Shown here in pieces: positions 9,003-16,973 of a stretch of DNA of 64,000 bases. This DNA is from Wylensekiella montiformis (GTDB lineage Bacteria; Bacillota; Negativicutes; Selenomonadales; Selenomonadaceae). Positions within the stretch are counted from its first letter, which is position 1. Each line of letters opens with the position of its first letter. The notes beneath the pieces are model-generated. The model saw nothing but the letters and a program-made list of their open reading frames with translations. It searched no databases and was not told the origin of the DNA. The translations under genes and the position numbers were made by a program. The DNA lies in the NCBI RefSeq assembly GCF_009697385.1, contig NZ_VUNL01000010.1, positions 52,260 through 116,259 of the forward strand. Direction: 5' to 3'.

Positions 9003-10340
9003 ATGAACGAAACCAATAAAAAAAGCAATGCGGTTCTGCAGGAGCCGTTTTCGGAAATTGGCCCGAAACTTCATCTGCTGCTGCACACAGGACAGCTGCT
9101 GATGGAAAACGGAGCGGACAGTGACCGCACAGTCCGCGATATGATGCGGGCTGCAGCGTTTATGGGAATCCCTAAGGACCGTATTCATCAGCATGTCATG
9201 TATACCACATTGATGCTCAATGTGAATGATGATACGCATACTTATACCGAGTTTCGGAAGTGTACGAAGCATGGGGTCAATATGACGACACTTTCTGCAG
9301 TAAGCAAGCTGACCTGGCGGGCGATGGCCCGAAAATACACTTTGGCGGAATTCAGTCGGCAGCTGGATCATATTCGCGATCTACCGCGGAACTATCCGGG
9401 TTGGATGACTGCGATGGGGGCAGGCGCAGCCTGCGGTGGTTTTTGCAAGCTTTTTGGCGGTACATGGGGCGACTTTTGGCTGACAGCGTCCTGTGCAGCG
9501 ACGGGATTCTGGATTCGGCGCTGCTGCACAGGCTACGGGTTTAATCCCTATGCGGTCATCGCCATTACGTCTTTTATGACGACGATGATTGCCTGGGCTA
9601 CGCAATTTCTGACCGGAGAGCTGAACTGGTATCCGCTGATTGCCTGTACTCTTTTTCTGGTTCCGGGGATTCCGCTCATCAATGCGGTAGACGATTTGTT
9701 GAATAATTTTATCGTATCTGGTATGACTCGGGCGATTCATACGCTGCTGGTTGTAGGCAGCATGACGTTTGGGATCATTACGGCAATCCGCCTGGGGGGC
9801 GTGACCGATTTTACCAGTGTCAGTCTCACGCCGGACACGATCTACGCATCACAGGCTCTTGCTGCGGCGATATCTTCAGTTGGTTTTTCCGTGATTTTTA
9901 ATGTGCCGAAGCGCCTTCTTCCTGTGGTCGCAGTGGGCGGGATCATTACGGTTCTGGTTCGGAATGTGACGGTACTGCAATTCGGCTTTTCACAGGCAGC
10001 CGGGTCGTTTCTAGGGGCTGCTATCGTTGGCCTGCTGGCATTGAAAGCCATCCATTGGTTTCATGCGCCGAATATTGTCATGACAATCCCTTCAGCTATT
10101 CCGATGATACCGGGCGTTTTGCTGTACCGTCTTTTGTTTGCGCTGATCAATATTCGTTTTATCACATCTGCGGCTCTGCTGGATGGAATACGGAGCGGTG
10201 TGGAGGCGGTTATCATCATTATAGGGATTGCCGTTGGCGTAGCAATTCCGAATATCTTTATCCATCGATACATTCAGCAGCGGAAATTTGAAGATGAACA
10301 GCGTTTGCTGGCGCAGCGTGATGCCGAGTTAAGACGTTGA
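9003..10340 (+). CDS. ThrE-type threonine/serine exporter family protein (fused YjjP-YjjB form)
   Basis: A 445-residue membrane protein. The first 130 residues are soluble and match the YjjP/DUF1212 part (GPKLHLLLHTGQLLMENGADS is split here into GPKLHLLLHTG and GQLLMENGADS). About ten hydrophobic segments follow, with the conserved FLVPGIPLINAVDD and, in the second half, AIPMIPGVLLYR, typical of the ThrE_2/YjjB part. Known members export small amino acids or, in YjjPB of E. coli, succinate; the substrate here is not knowable from sequence. ATG 9003 follows a very strong GGAAGGAGGAAGGAG. It stands between polC and a ferredoxin gene, 27 bases before the latter. Confidence 0.9.
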   Translation: MNETNKKSNAVLQEPFSEIGPKLHLLLHTGQLLMENGADSDRTVRDMMRAAAFMGIPKDRIHQHVMYTTLMLNVNDDTHTYTEFRKCTKHGVNMTTLSAVSKLTWRAMARKYTLAEFSRQLDHIRDLPRNYPGWMTAMGAGAACGGFCKLFGGTWGDFWLTASCAATGFWIRRCCTGYGFNPYAVIAITSFMTTMIAWATQFLTGELNWYPLIACTLFLVPGIPLINAVDDLLNNFIVSGMTRAIHTLLVVGSMTFGIITAIRLGGVTDFTSVSLTPDTIYASQALAAAISSVGFSVIFNVPKRLLPVVAVGGIITVLVRNVTVLQFGFSQAAGSFLGAAIVGLLALKAIHWFHAPNIVMTIPSAIPMIPGVLLYRLLFALINIRFITSAALLDGIRSGVEAVIIIIGIAVGVAIPNIFIHRYIQQRKFEDEQRLLAQRDAELRR

Positions 10341-10367
10341 ATAAGGAAAAGAGGACCGTATATTATC

Positions 10368-11234
10368 ATGGGGAAAAGAACCATCGCTTTGAACCGTTGC
10401 CTGTGCCAGCAGGCGGGCGCCGACTGCCAGAAATGCCGTGATGTCTGCCCACGGGACGCCATTCAGGCGCATGAAGTCCTTGAAGACCGATGCGATGACT
10501 GCGGTCTTTGTACGGCGGTCTGTCCGACAGGCGCGATTTGTTCCGAGGTGGATTATGACCGCGCCTTGGAGAGGGTAGTTCATCTGACTCCTCCGGTGCT
10601 GATGTGCCGGAACATCGATCCGGATGGCATGATCTGTCTGGGGGCGATAAACGGCCGGCTGCTTTGGGGACTGGCTGCCGTTCAGCCTCTGTCCATCGAT
10701 ATTTCACGGTGCGCTTCATGCAAACCGGAGGTCTTTCGTCATTTGACACAGGAAATTTCTGACTGCAATGATGCGTTGCGGGCGGAGAAGCGAGAACCTG
10801 TCCGCTGCGTGCGTGTTCGGGGAATACCTGCGGAGGATCGCCAACCGGTGACGCGCCGGCGTTTTTTTTCTTCCTTTTTTTCTGCTGCGGCAGAGGGGCT
10901 CAGGGAAATTTCCGAGGCATCAGCCCGGCCGCTGTATGCTTTTGATCCGGTGAACTGGCTGACGCGACGGAATGCGCCAGCCGGGCCGGTTTTTCCTGAT
11001 CTGTACATTCGTTCCTTTTGCAGCGGATGCGGGCTGTGTGCCGCGGTCTGCCCGGAGCATGCACTGGTTATTCGCCGACAGGAGAGCGGGTCGGTGGACT
11101 CGTCCTTCGATCCCGTCCGCTGTACAGGATGCGGCTTGTGCCAACAAAAATGCCCGTTGGGGGCGATTGAGCTGCATAGGCCCGTCATAAACGGCGGGAA
11201 GCGGGTATCTGAAAGAAAAGAGGCAGAGAGATGA
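10368..11234 (+). CDS. Polyferredoxin-like 4Fe-4S protein
   Basis: A 288-residue soluble protein with four cysteine clusters. Two are N-terminal: CxCx6CxxCxxxCP at 11-28, then CDDCGLCTAVCP. Two are C-terminal: CSGCGLCAAVCP and CTGCGLCQQKCP. Between them lies a roughly 150-residue region with MICLGAINGRLLWGLAA, a CxxC (CASC) and an Arg-rich patch RRRFFSSFF. It should carry several 4Fe-4S centres for electron transfer, in the manner of NapF or HdrA-type proteins, but no partner oxidoreductase is adjacent. The stop overlaps the start of the PagL-like gene (ATGA), so the two are translationally coupled, which is unexpected. Partner and pathway are unknown. Confidence 0.85.
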   Translation: MGKRTIALNRCLCQQAGADCQKCRDVCPRDAIQAHEVLEDRCDDCGLCTAVCPTGAICSEVDYDRALERVVHLTPPVLMCRNIDPDGMICLGAINGRLLWGLAAVQPLSIDISRCASCKPEVFRHLTQEISDCNDALRAEKREPVRCVRVRGIPAEDRQPVTRRRFFSSFFSAAAEGLREISEASARPLYAFDPVNWLTRRNAPAGPVFPDLYIRSFCSGCGLCAAVCPEHALVIRRQESGSVDSSFDPVRCTGCGLCQQKCPLGAIELHRPVINGGKRVSERKEAER

Positions 11235-11833
11235 ATAAAAAACTTTTTCGTGCAGCTGCTTTTTTGACAGCTGGTGTTTTTTGGGCCGGAGCAGCAGGAG
11301 TTTCCTGTGCGGCAGATAAAATGCAAACGCCGGTATCGCCGGCCAAACAGGGAGAAAAGATTGAAATTCAGATGGAATATCTTGATGGACGCTATTTTAA
11401 GGAACGGGATATCGACCTGTATGATCTTCATCTTTACCGCCAATATTGCAAGGTTCATCATATTTCTCTGCACTATGGACTGACGGTGGAGCGGGCTGTC
11501 GGCGCGACGACCGAGCAAGGCATACGCCGCGATTCTCAGGCAGTGGGACTGGGACCGTCTTACATGATTCGCTGGGAAAAAGACTGGTCTTCCAAATGGT
11601 CCGGTTCGATTGATGGAACAGGAAGCATATTGGCGTACAATCACGCACATCCGGCCGGAGGAAGGGCGTTCGGTTTCCTTTGGCGTATTGGCCCGCGGCT
11701 TACCTATCATTGCAATGAATCGGATTCCGTCAGTCTGGCCTATTTGTTTCACCATTCTTCTAATGGCTTTAACTCGCATAATCCCGGATATAATGGTGTC
11801 GGATTCTCGCTTGGGTTTGCTCATCGCTTTTGA
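11231..11833 (+). CDS. PagL-like outer-membrane acyloxyacyl hydrolase (lipid A 3-O-deacylase family)
   Basis: A 200-residue exported protein. The signal peptide is clear: basic MNKKLFR, a hydrophobic core, then SCAADK as a likely cleavage region. The mature part alternates polar and apolar residues as in a small beta-barrel and ends in Phe, the usual outer-membrane signature. The C-terminal motif FHHSSNGFNSHNPGYNGVG corresponds to the PagL active-site stretch (His-x-Ser-Asn in the family). PagL removes the 3-O acyl chain of lipid A. This fits an LPS-bearing Negativicute. The start overlaps the ferredoxin stop. A strong bidirectional terminator follows. Confidence 0.8.
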   Translation: MNKKLFRAAAFLTAGVFWAGAAGVSCAADKMQTPVSPAKQGEKIEIQMEYLDGRYFKERDIDLYDLHLYRQYCKVHHISLHYGLTVERAVGATTEQGIRRDSQAVGLGPSYMIRWEKDWSSKWSGSIDGTGSILAYNHAHPAGGRAFGFLWRIGPRLTYHCNESDSVSLAYLFHHSSNGFNSHNPGYNGVGFSLGFAHRF

Positions 11834-11854
11834 AAACGGGCTGCCCAGGATAGA

Positions 11855-11900
11855 AAAAACGGCTGCTCAGAATGGAAAAACCATTCCGGCAGCCGTTTTT
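11855..11900. terminator. Bidirectional terminator
   Basis: AAAAACGGCTGC pairs with GCAGCCGTTTTT, and an inner AATGG/CCATT stem closes on an A-rich loop. A-run on the left and T-run on the right allow use in both directions, fitting the convergent pagL-like (+) and acylphosphatase (-) genes. Confidence 0.85.
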
Positions 11901-11941
11901 ATGTGCCGAGAGGATCTGTTTTCACCATATACCTCCGGTAA

Positions 11942-12223
11942 TCAGAATTTGATGGAAAAGGTCTGTTCGTCCGGTACAAGCGGCATCTTTTCGACCTCGA
12001 GTTTTTCGACATTGATATAATAATTTCCCTTGCGGATTTCGTCGGCAAGAGACTGTACATTTTCTGCTGTCCCCTGAACTTCCATCCGCACACTGCCGTC
12101 TTCCATATTACGAATCCAGCCGGTTACATTGAGTTCATGGGCATGATCGGATACAAACTGGCGCAGTCCGACGCCTTGTACTTTTCCCGTTGCTTTGGCG
12201 GTATAACGTATTTTGTTTTCCAT
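11942..12223 (-). CDS. acyP: Acylphosphatase
   Basis: A 93-residue cytosolic enzyme that hydrolyses carboxyl-phosphate bonds, for example acetyl or carbamoyl phosphate. The two family signatures are present: GKVQGVGLRQFV, with the anion-binding loop and catalytic Arg, and GWIRNMEDGSVRMEVQG, with the catalytic Asn. The frame is open upstream, but the start at 12223 is set by GAGGAGGT five to seven bases before it and by family length. A minus-strand promoter lies at 12270-12297. Monocistronic. Confidence 0.95.
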   Translation of the reverse strand: MENKIRYTAKATGKVQGVGLRQFVSDHAHELNVTGWIRNMEDGSVRMEVQGTAENVQSLADEIRKGNYYINVEKLEVEKMPLVPDEQTFSIKF

Positions 12224-12269
12224 GAATAAAACCTCCTCAAGTGATAGATCAAAGCCTCCAACATGGTCA

Positions 12270-12297
12270 ATTATATAACGAAATCGGTTAAAGTCAA
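12270..12297 (-). promoter_or_regulatory. Probable promoter of the acylphosphatase gene
   Basis: Read on the minus strand: -35 TTGACT, 16-base spacer, -10 TATAAT, ending about 46 bases before the acyP start codon. Both boxes are close to consensus. Confidence 0.65.
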
Positions 12298-12629
12298 TGA
12301 TGGAATGGGCGGTGTTTTTCTTTTTGGGGGGCTGACAGGCAGGTTTCATGCCACTGCGCGCATTTTTCTACAATCAGGCGGATCACCCAGGATGCCGGGC
12401 GCGTAGATTTTTCGTGAAACCATTGCTCAACGGTACGGCTGGGCGCGCCAAGGATCCGTTCACAATCGCGCGGTGTGATGCCCCAAAGTTCCCGCATCAG
12501 TTTCATCGGTTCATCGGCACAGGCGATCCGATCCAGTTCCACTGCTTTTTTCAGCTCATGAATGTCGACATCGAAGCCGGTCTTTCTCTGGAACCAGTTC
12601 GGCACGTCATCCCGTGTTACCTTTGGCAT
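12294..12629 (-). CDS. Small helix-turn-helix protein of unknown role
   Basis: A 111-residue protein. The start MPKVTRDDVPNWF at 12629 has GAAGGAGG at good spacing; the upstream extension of the frame is not supported. The central part RELWGITPRDCERILGAP followed by RTVEQWFHEKSTRPASW has the pattern of an XRE-type helix-turn-helix (repressor or antitoxin-like, compare the C-terminal domain of MqsA or HigA-like proteins). No toxin-like partner is adjacent on either side. It lies head to tail upstream of acyP and divergent from udk. Function not assigned; DNA binding is an inference from the helix pattern. Confidence 0.6.
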   Translation of the reverse strand: MPKVTRDDVPNWFQRKTGFDVDIHELKKAVELDRIACADEPMKLMRELWGITPRDCERILGAPSRTVEQWFHEKSTRPASWVIRLIVEKCAQWHETCLSAPQKEKHRPFHH

Positions 12630-12739
12630 AGGTACGACCTCCTTCTTCCTTGCTTTGCGATATTCGACAGCCGCTATGGATATTCCTGCCGGCTGAATGT
12701 GCTGTTTTGAGCGCTGCTTTATCCGGCTTTGGACTTTTT

Positions 12740-12769
12740 TAGACAAGAGGTCAGAAGATATGTTATGAT
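12740..12769 (+). promoter_or_regulatory. Possible promoter of udk
   Basis: TAGACA (12740-12745), 18-base spacer, TATGAT (12764-12769). If used, transcription starts near 12776 and the udk leader would be about 135 bases long and contain the hairpin at 12811-12876. The -35 is imperfect. Confidence 0.4.
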
Positions 12770-12810
12770 AAAAAGCAATGCGTGCATCGTTTATGCCATG
12801 ATAAAATGAA

Positions 12811-12876
12811 ACCGATGCTGACGGGTGCTTATCTCCTGCCTTAGAGGCGGGGGACTCAGAACCCGTTAGCATCGGT
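12811..12876 (+). repeat. 66-base composite hairpin in the udk leader; possible IS200/IS605-type end
   Basis: The outer arms ACCGATGCTGACGGGT (12811-12826) and ACCCGTTAGCATCGGT (12861-12876) pair over 16 bp with one G-U. Inside, 12832-12840 pairs with 12846-12854 over 9 bp around a UUAGA loop (inner text CTCCTGCC/GGCGGGGG). There is no T-run, so it is not a plain terminator. The inner stem with its TTAGA loop resembles the subterminal hairpins of IS200/IS605-family elements, but no tnpA or tnpB is present. It could be a solo element or a leader regulator of udk. Confidence 0.6.
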
Positions 12877-12910
12877 TAAAGCGAAAAATATGCTGGAGGG
12901 GTAGATCAGA

Positions 12911-13525
12911 ATGGAGACAACGATTATCGGTATAGCAGGAGGAACTGGCTCCGGTAAATCGACTTTTACCAACCGATTGAAACAATACTTTGGAGATAAC
13001 GTTACCGTGATATATCACGACAACTATTATAAACCGCATGATGACCTGCCGTTTTCCGAACGGCAGGATATGAATTACGATCATCCCGATGCACTGGAAA
13101 CGGGATTGCTCGTTCGTCATCTGGAAGCTTTGAAGCAAGGCAAAAGCATTCGGTGTCCGGTCTATGATTTTACCCAGCACACGAGGTCGGATCGGACGAT
13201 TTTGATCCAGCCAAGCCGTGTCATTCTTGTGGAAGGTATTTTGATTTTGCAAGATGAACGACTTCGGGAGCTCTTTGATATCAAGATTTTTGTCGAGGCA
13301 GACGCGGATGAACGCATTCTGCGCCGGGTCGTTCGCGATATGAACGAGCGGGGCCGGGAGTTGGAGAATATTATCGAGCAATATCTCATGACGGTCAAGC
13401 CCATGCATTATCTGTATGTTGCGCCGACCAAGAATGTTGCGGATCTCATCATCAACAGTGGGTTGAACGATGTGGCGTTTGACCTCGTAAAAACGAAAAT
13501 CCAGCAGCTTTTGTCACAGGGATAA
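12911..13525 (+). CDS. udk: Uridine kinase
   Basis: Salvage enzyme phosphorylating uridine and cytidine with ATP or GTP; 204 aa, the family length. The P-loop is GIAGGTGSGKST at residues 8-19; YHDNYYKPHDDLPF and VYDFTQHTR are family signatures that bind the nucleoside. The P-loop domain ends with RDMNERGRELENIIEQYL, the lid helix. ATG 12911 follows GGAGGGG. The gene converges with niaP, with only four bases between the two stops. The unusual leader hairpin at 12811-12876 precedes it. Confidence 0.96.
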   Translation: METTIIGIAGGTGSGKSTFTNRLKQYFGDNVTVIYHDNYYKPHDDLPFSERQDMNYDHPDALETGLLVRHLEALKQGKSIRCPVYDFTQHTRSDRTILIQPSRVILVEGILILQDERLRELFDIKIFVEADADERILRRVVRDMNERGRELENIIEQYLMTVKPMHYLYVAPTKNVADLIINSGLNDVAFDLVKTKIQQLLSQG

Positions 13526-13529
13526 CCTG

Positions 13530-14873
13530 TCATGATTCGCAGACAGGGTCTGTGATTTCCTCCAGTGTTTTTTGCTTGCTCTCTTTTCCAAGTATCAGAA
13601 CGATTGCCGAGATTAAAACGAAAACGGAAGCAAACATCAGGAAAATGGTGCTCATATCCAGTGACTGGGCAAGCATCAGGCCAACGAGCATAGGCGCGAT
13701 CATTCCGCCGATACGTCCGAAGCCGGCCGCCCAGCCGGAGCCAAGGGCACGAATTTTTGTCGGGTATTGCTCCGGCGTGTAGGTGTAAATAACGCCCCAT
13801 GCACCGAGATTGAAGAAACTCATGGCAGCGCCCCAAATAAGAAGCGAGGACGCAGAATCCGCGTGCCCAAAGAAGAAACTGCAGATTCCGGACAGCAGCA
13901 GGAAAAGAGAAAGTGTGCCTTTGCGGCCAATGATGTCGACAAGCCAGGCGGCCGCATAATAACCGGGCAGCTGAGCGAGCGTCATGATCAGAACGTATTC
14001 GAATGTCTTGACCACGGCAAATCCCTGAGCAAATACAATGGAAGGAAGCCACATAAAGATACCGTAATAGCTGAATACAATGCCAAACCAGGCCAGCCAT
14101 AGCATGATGGTACGCGTGCGAAAGGGCTTGCGCCACAGGGCGGCAAAACTGGCACCGGCTTTCGGCTGCTCACGTTCTGCCGGGCTCAGCTGAGCGGCAA
14201 AAGGATAACTTGCGACATGAAGCTTGCGTTCCAGCATGAGTATGATTTGTTTGGCTTCTTCGATGCGGCCGTGCGAAATCAGGAAGCGAACGGATTCCGG
14301 CATGTGGAGGCGGATCAGGAAGACGTAAAGCGCTGGCACCGTACCGATGACGAATGCAATCTGCCAGCCAAAGTGCGGAATCAGCAGATAAGCGATGCAG
14401 GCGGCAACGAGCCAGCCAATCCCCCAAAAGCTTTCGAGAAGGACAATAAAACGGCCGCGCAGATGACTGGGCGCATATTCACTCATGAGTGTGGCTGCGA
14501 CGGGGAGCTCTCCGCCAAGACCGAAGCCGACCAAAAAGCGAAATACGAGCAGAGAGGAATAGTCCCAGGCCAACGCACATAATCCCGTTGAGACGCTGTA
14601 TAAGATTACCGTGAGCGAAAAAACACGTTTGCGGCCGATCCGGTCAGCGATCGTGCCGGCGAGCACAGCGCCTAATGCCATGCCGATAAGACCGATAGAT
14701 CCGATCCAGCCGGCCTGTGCGGGGGAAAGGCCCCAGTCTTTGGTCAGGACGGGAAGAACAAAAGCGATGAGTCCTGTATCCATCGAGTCAAAAAGCCAGC
14801 CGAGCCCGGTGACGATAAGAAGTTTGTATTGGAAGGAGCCTACTGGCAGCGCTTCCAGCCGTTCTAGAATCAT
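13530..14873 (-). CDS. niaP: Niacin transporter NiaP (MFS)
   Basis: A 447-residue, 12-segment major facilitator protein. It follows the Bacillus NiaP (YceI) pattern closely: GLGWLFDSMDTGLIAF at the first segment, WIGSIGLIGMALGA, GLGGELPVAATLMSEY, MLWLAWFGIVFSYYG and YTPEQYPTKIRALGSG. NiaP takes up nicotinic acid for NAD salvage, which fits pncB at 33.3 kb. The start at 14873 is preferred over an in-frame ATG 24 bases upstream because GAGGT lies before it, while the upstream one has no ribosome site. A TGTCATGACA palindrome in the upstream region is a likely NiaR operator. Assignment to NiaP over another MFS transporter is by remembered sequence pattern. Confidence 0.85.
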   Translation of the reverse strand: MILERLEALPVGSFQYKLLIVTGLGWLFDSMDTGLIAFVLPVLTKDWGLSPAQAGWIGSIGLIGMALGAVLAGTIADRIGRKRVFSLTVILYSVSTGLCALAWDYSSLLVFRFLVGFGLGGELPVAATLMSEYAPSHLRGRFIVLLESFWGIGWLVAACIAYLLIPHFGWQIAFVIGTVPALYVFLIRLHMPESVRFLISHGRIEEAKQIILMLERKLHVASYPFAAQLSPAEREQPKAGASFAALWRKPFRTRTIMLWLAWFGIVFSYYGIFMWLPSIVFAQGFAVVKTFEYVLIMTLAQLPGYYAAAWLVDIIGRKGTLSLFLLLSGICSFFFGHADSASSLLIWGAAMSFFNLGAWGVIYTYTPEQYPTKIRALGSGWAAGFGRIGGMIAPMLVGLMLAQSLDMSTIFLMFASVFVLISAIVLILGKESKQKTLEEITDPVCES

Positions 14874-14950
14874 AATAAGAATACCTCTTTTCCACATAAT
14901 GGTTTTGAAACATGGGATATTACCGCATCGGACAGCAATGATTTTTTATC

Positions 14951-14970
14951 ATCCTGTCATGACACATGTA
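14951..14970. promoter_or_regulatory. Candidate NiaR (YrxA) operator upstream of niaP
   Basis: The perfect 10-bp palindrome TGTCATGACA (14955-14964) lies about 80 bases upstream of the niaP start. As I recall, NiaR sites have a TGTCTTGACA-like core, so this is a natural match to the nicotinate-responsive repressor. No niaR gene is in the window. Confidence 0.5.
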
Positions 14971-15070
14971 ATATATATTGTCTATTTTAAAGACTTTTGG
15001 AAATTTTTCAAGGAAAAATTTTCAAAAGTGATCGGAAGGGACAGATTTTCATCAAAATTATCGTCAGGAA

Positions 15071-15364
15071 TTGGTGTTAATAAAAGACAGTCTTACCCCA
15101 CAGGAAGAGGATGCGGATTATGAAGGATTCATGCAATACGAAGGCCATACACACCTTGGCAATTACGTCTTCTGCCATTTCCCGGTGAGCGAAGAGGGGC
15201 TGCGCGACTATCTGCGTGCAAAGCTTGCAGGGTACGATTGTCAGGCCGGCCTGACCCGTTTCAGGGAAGGAAATCTTTGCGTCAAGATACTGGCAAATGG
15301 CAGCGAACTCCTTGTCACTATGCAGGAGAGCATCAAAGGCTTTCAGAGGCAGCAAATCGGTTGA
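15071..15364 (+). CDS. Hypothetical protein
   Basis: A 97-residue frame from TTG 15071 (or GTG 15074) with a weak CAGGA upstream. The sequence is mildly acidic, contains YEGHTHLGNYVFCHFPVSEEG and VKILANGSELLVTMQES, has no membrane segment and no family I recognise. It ends 48 bases before a strong bidirectional terminator, which supports it being transcribed. Composition is unremarkable. Real-gene status is likely but not certain. Confidence 0.5.
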   Translation: MVLIKDSLTPQEEDADYEGFMQYEGHTHLGNYVFCHFPVSEEGLRDYLRAKLAGYDCQAGLTRFREGNLCVKILANGSELLVTMQESIKGFQRQQIG

Positions 15365-15412
15365 TGTCCGAGCCCTGATGATGGCATTGGTCCTGTTGGC
15401 GGACGGGGTTCA

Positions 15413-15464
15413 AAAAATAGGGTCTATGACTTGTGCATCAGCACGAATCATAGACCCTATTTTT
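15413..15464. terminator. Perfect 17-bp bidirectional terminator
   Basis: AAAAATAGGGTCTATGA (15413-15429) is the exact reverse complement of 15448-15464, around an 18-base loop. It separates the convergent hypothetical gene (+) and DASS transporter (-). Confidence 0.9.
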
Positions 15465-15494
15465 AGTCGGTTGATTGGCCCGGACGTTGCAGCA

Positions 15495-16973
15495 TCAGAA
15501 GATACCGAGCACGTGCCAGTAGGTTTGAGCGAAGATGATCATCAGCAGGTAGCCGATGATGGTGAGCGGCAGGCCGACCTTGATGCAGTCCTTGGCCGAG
15601 AACGTCTCAGTCGAGAAGGCGAGGATGCCCTGCGGCGAGTTGACCGGCAGGATAAAGCCGAAGCTCACGGCGAACTGCAGGATCATGGTGATGCCGACGA
15701 TGTTCAGCGCATCGTTGCCGAGTCCTTGCAGGACGGCAATCATGATCGGGATCATGGAAGAGGCTACGGCCGTCGCGCTCGCAAAGCCAAGGTGTACGAT
15801 AATGAGGAACAGGGCGAGGATGGCAAAGACTATGAAGACGCTCAGGCCGGCCAGTCCGAAGACATCCGTGAGTTGATTGGCGAGCCAGGCGGCGGCCTTC
15901 GTCGAGAGCAGGGCAGAGCCCATGCTGATGCCGACGCCGAAGAGGATCAGCGTACCCCAGGAAATGTGTGACTGAGCTTCTTTCCAGTTCATGATGCCGA
16001 TGCCCGGCAGCAGCATGAGTGTGACGGCGATGACCGTCGAGGTCGTCGTGTCGAACGGATGGAGCGTCTTCTCGGTCACCCAAAAGAATAGCAGCGCGAG
16101 CGAAATGACCATGAGTTTTTTCTCGGATGGTTTCATGGGGCCGAGGGCTGCGCGTTCTTTGCGGACGGTCTCATCGCCGCCCGCTACTTCCATCGTTTCC
16201 GGCGGAAGCATCTTGAGGCAGACGAAATAGAGGATAACGGACATGATGATGGCATATGGTGCCGCTGCGATGAACCACTCGGCCCACGAGATTGTCGCGC
16301 CGAGCTGCTTCTCGATGAAGCCGAGCGCGACCATGTTCTGGGCGGCCGCCGTCTTGATACCGATGTTCCAGATGCTGGCCGCCTGGATGGTCGCGACCAT
16401 GAGCAGGGCGGCGAAGCGGCTGTCCTTTTTCATCTTAAAAGCTGAGATGATGCCGAGTACGATCGGCACGATGCAGCCAACACGTGCCGTGGTGCTCGGC
16501 ACGAAGAACGCGAGGATGAAGCCGACGAAAATCATGCCGGCGAGGATGCGGTTCGTCTTCGCACCGACCTTCGAGAGGATGAAGAGTGCGATGCGCCGAT
16601 CAAGTCCCGTATGCATCATCGCCGCCGCGAGGAAGAGCGCCGCGCCGACGAGTACGGCTCCATTGCTCGTGATGCCGCCGAATGACATGCCGACAGCTTT
16701 TGAGGTACCCAGCAGCTTTGCCGGGGCCTGTGGATTCGGACTCATGCCGAGGCAGAGAATCATCAGTGTCGCGATGATGGCGGCACTGACCGGGTAGCTG
16801 ACCGCCTCCGTGATCCAGACGACGATAGCAAAGATCAGGATACCCAGCATACGATGACCGGCCGTCGTCAGATCTGTCGGCGTCGGCAACAGGAAGATGA
16901 CCAGCATCGCCAGGATTGCGAAGAGCAGCCCGTACTTCTTAGAAAAAGAAACCGTACTTTTTTCATTCGACAT
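15495..16973 (-). CDS. DASS-family (SLC13-like) anion/dicarboxylate transporter
   Basis: A 492-residue membrane protein with about 11-13 hydrophobic segments. Family features: LMILCLGMSPNP, NGAVLVGAALFLAAAMMHTGLDRRIA, FFVPSTTARVGCIVPIV, and the C-terminal FGFILPVNSPQGILAF, equivalent to the SNT/SNP substrate-binding hairpins of VcINDY and CitT-type carriers. Likely substrates are C4- or C6-carboxylates taken up with Na+ or by exchange; the exact one cannot be read. The start is at 16973 because GGGGGTG precedes it; an ATG 15 bases upstream would include that ribosome site. The gene is visibly GC-richer than the flanking core genes. Confidence 0.88.
   Translation of the reverse strand: MSNEKSTVSFSKKYGLLFAILAMLVIFLLPTPTDLTTAGHRMLGILIFAIVVWITEAVSYPVSAAIIATLMILCLGMSPNPQAPAKLLGTSKAVGMSFGGITSNGAVLVGAALFLAAAMMHTGLDRRIALFILSKVGAKTNRILAGMIFVGFILAFFVPSTTARVGCIVPIVLGIISAFKMKKDSRFAALLMVATIQAASIWNIGIKTAAAQNMVALGFIEKQLGATISWAEWFIAAAPYAIIMSVILYFVCLKMLPPETMEVAGGDETVRKERAALGPMKPSEKKLMVISLALLFFWVTEKTLHPFDTTTSTVIAVTLMLLPGIGIMNWKEAQSHISWGTLILFGVGISMGSALLSTKAAAWLANQLTDVFGLAGLSVFIVFAILALFLIIVHLGFASATAVASSMIPIMIAVLQGLGNDALNIVGITMILQFAVSFGFILPVNSPQGILAFSTETFSAKDCIKVGLPLTIIGYLLMIIFAQTYWHVLGIF

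Noticed and set aside
7598..9028. A 476-codon open frame on the minus strand opposite polC
   Set aside because: It is antisense to well-defined PolC motifs, has no ribosome site and its translation shows no recognisable family; a codon-bias shadow.
10739..11824. A 361-codon minus-strand frame opposite the ferredoxin and PagL-like genes
   Set aside because: It is antisense to cysteine-cluster and signal-peptide coding sequence; composition-driven.
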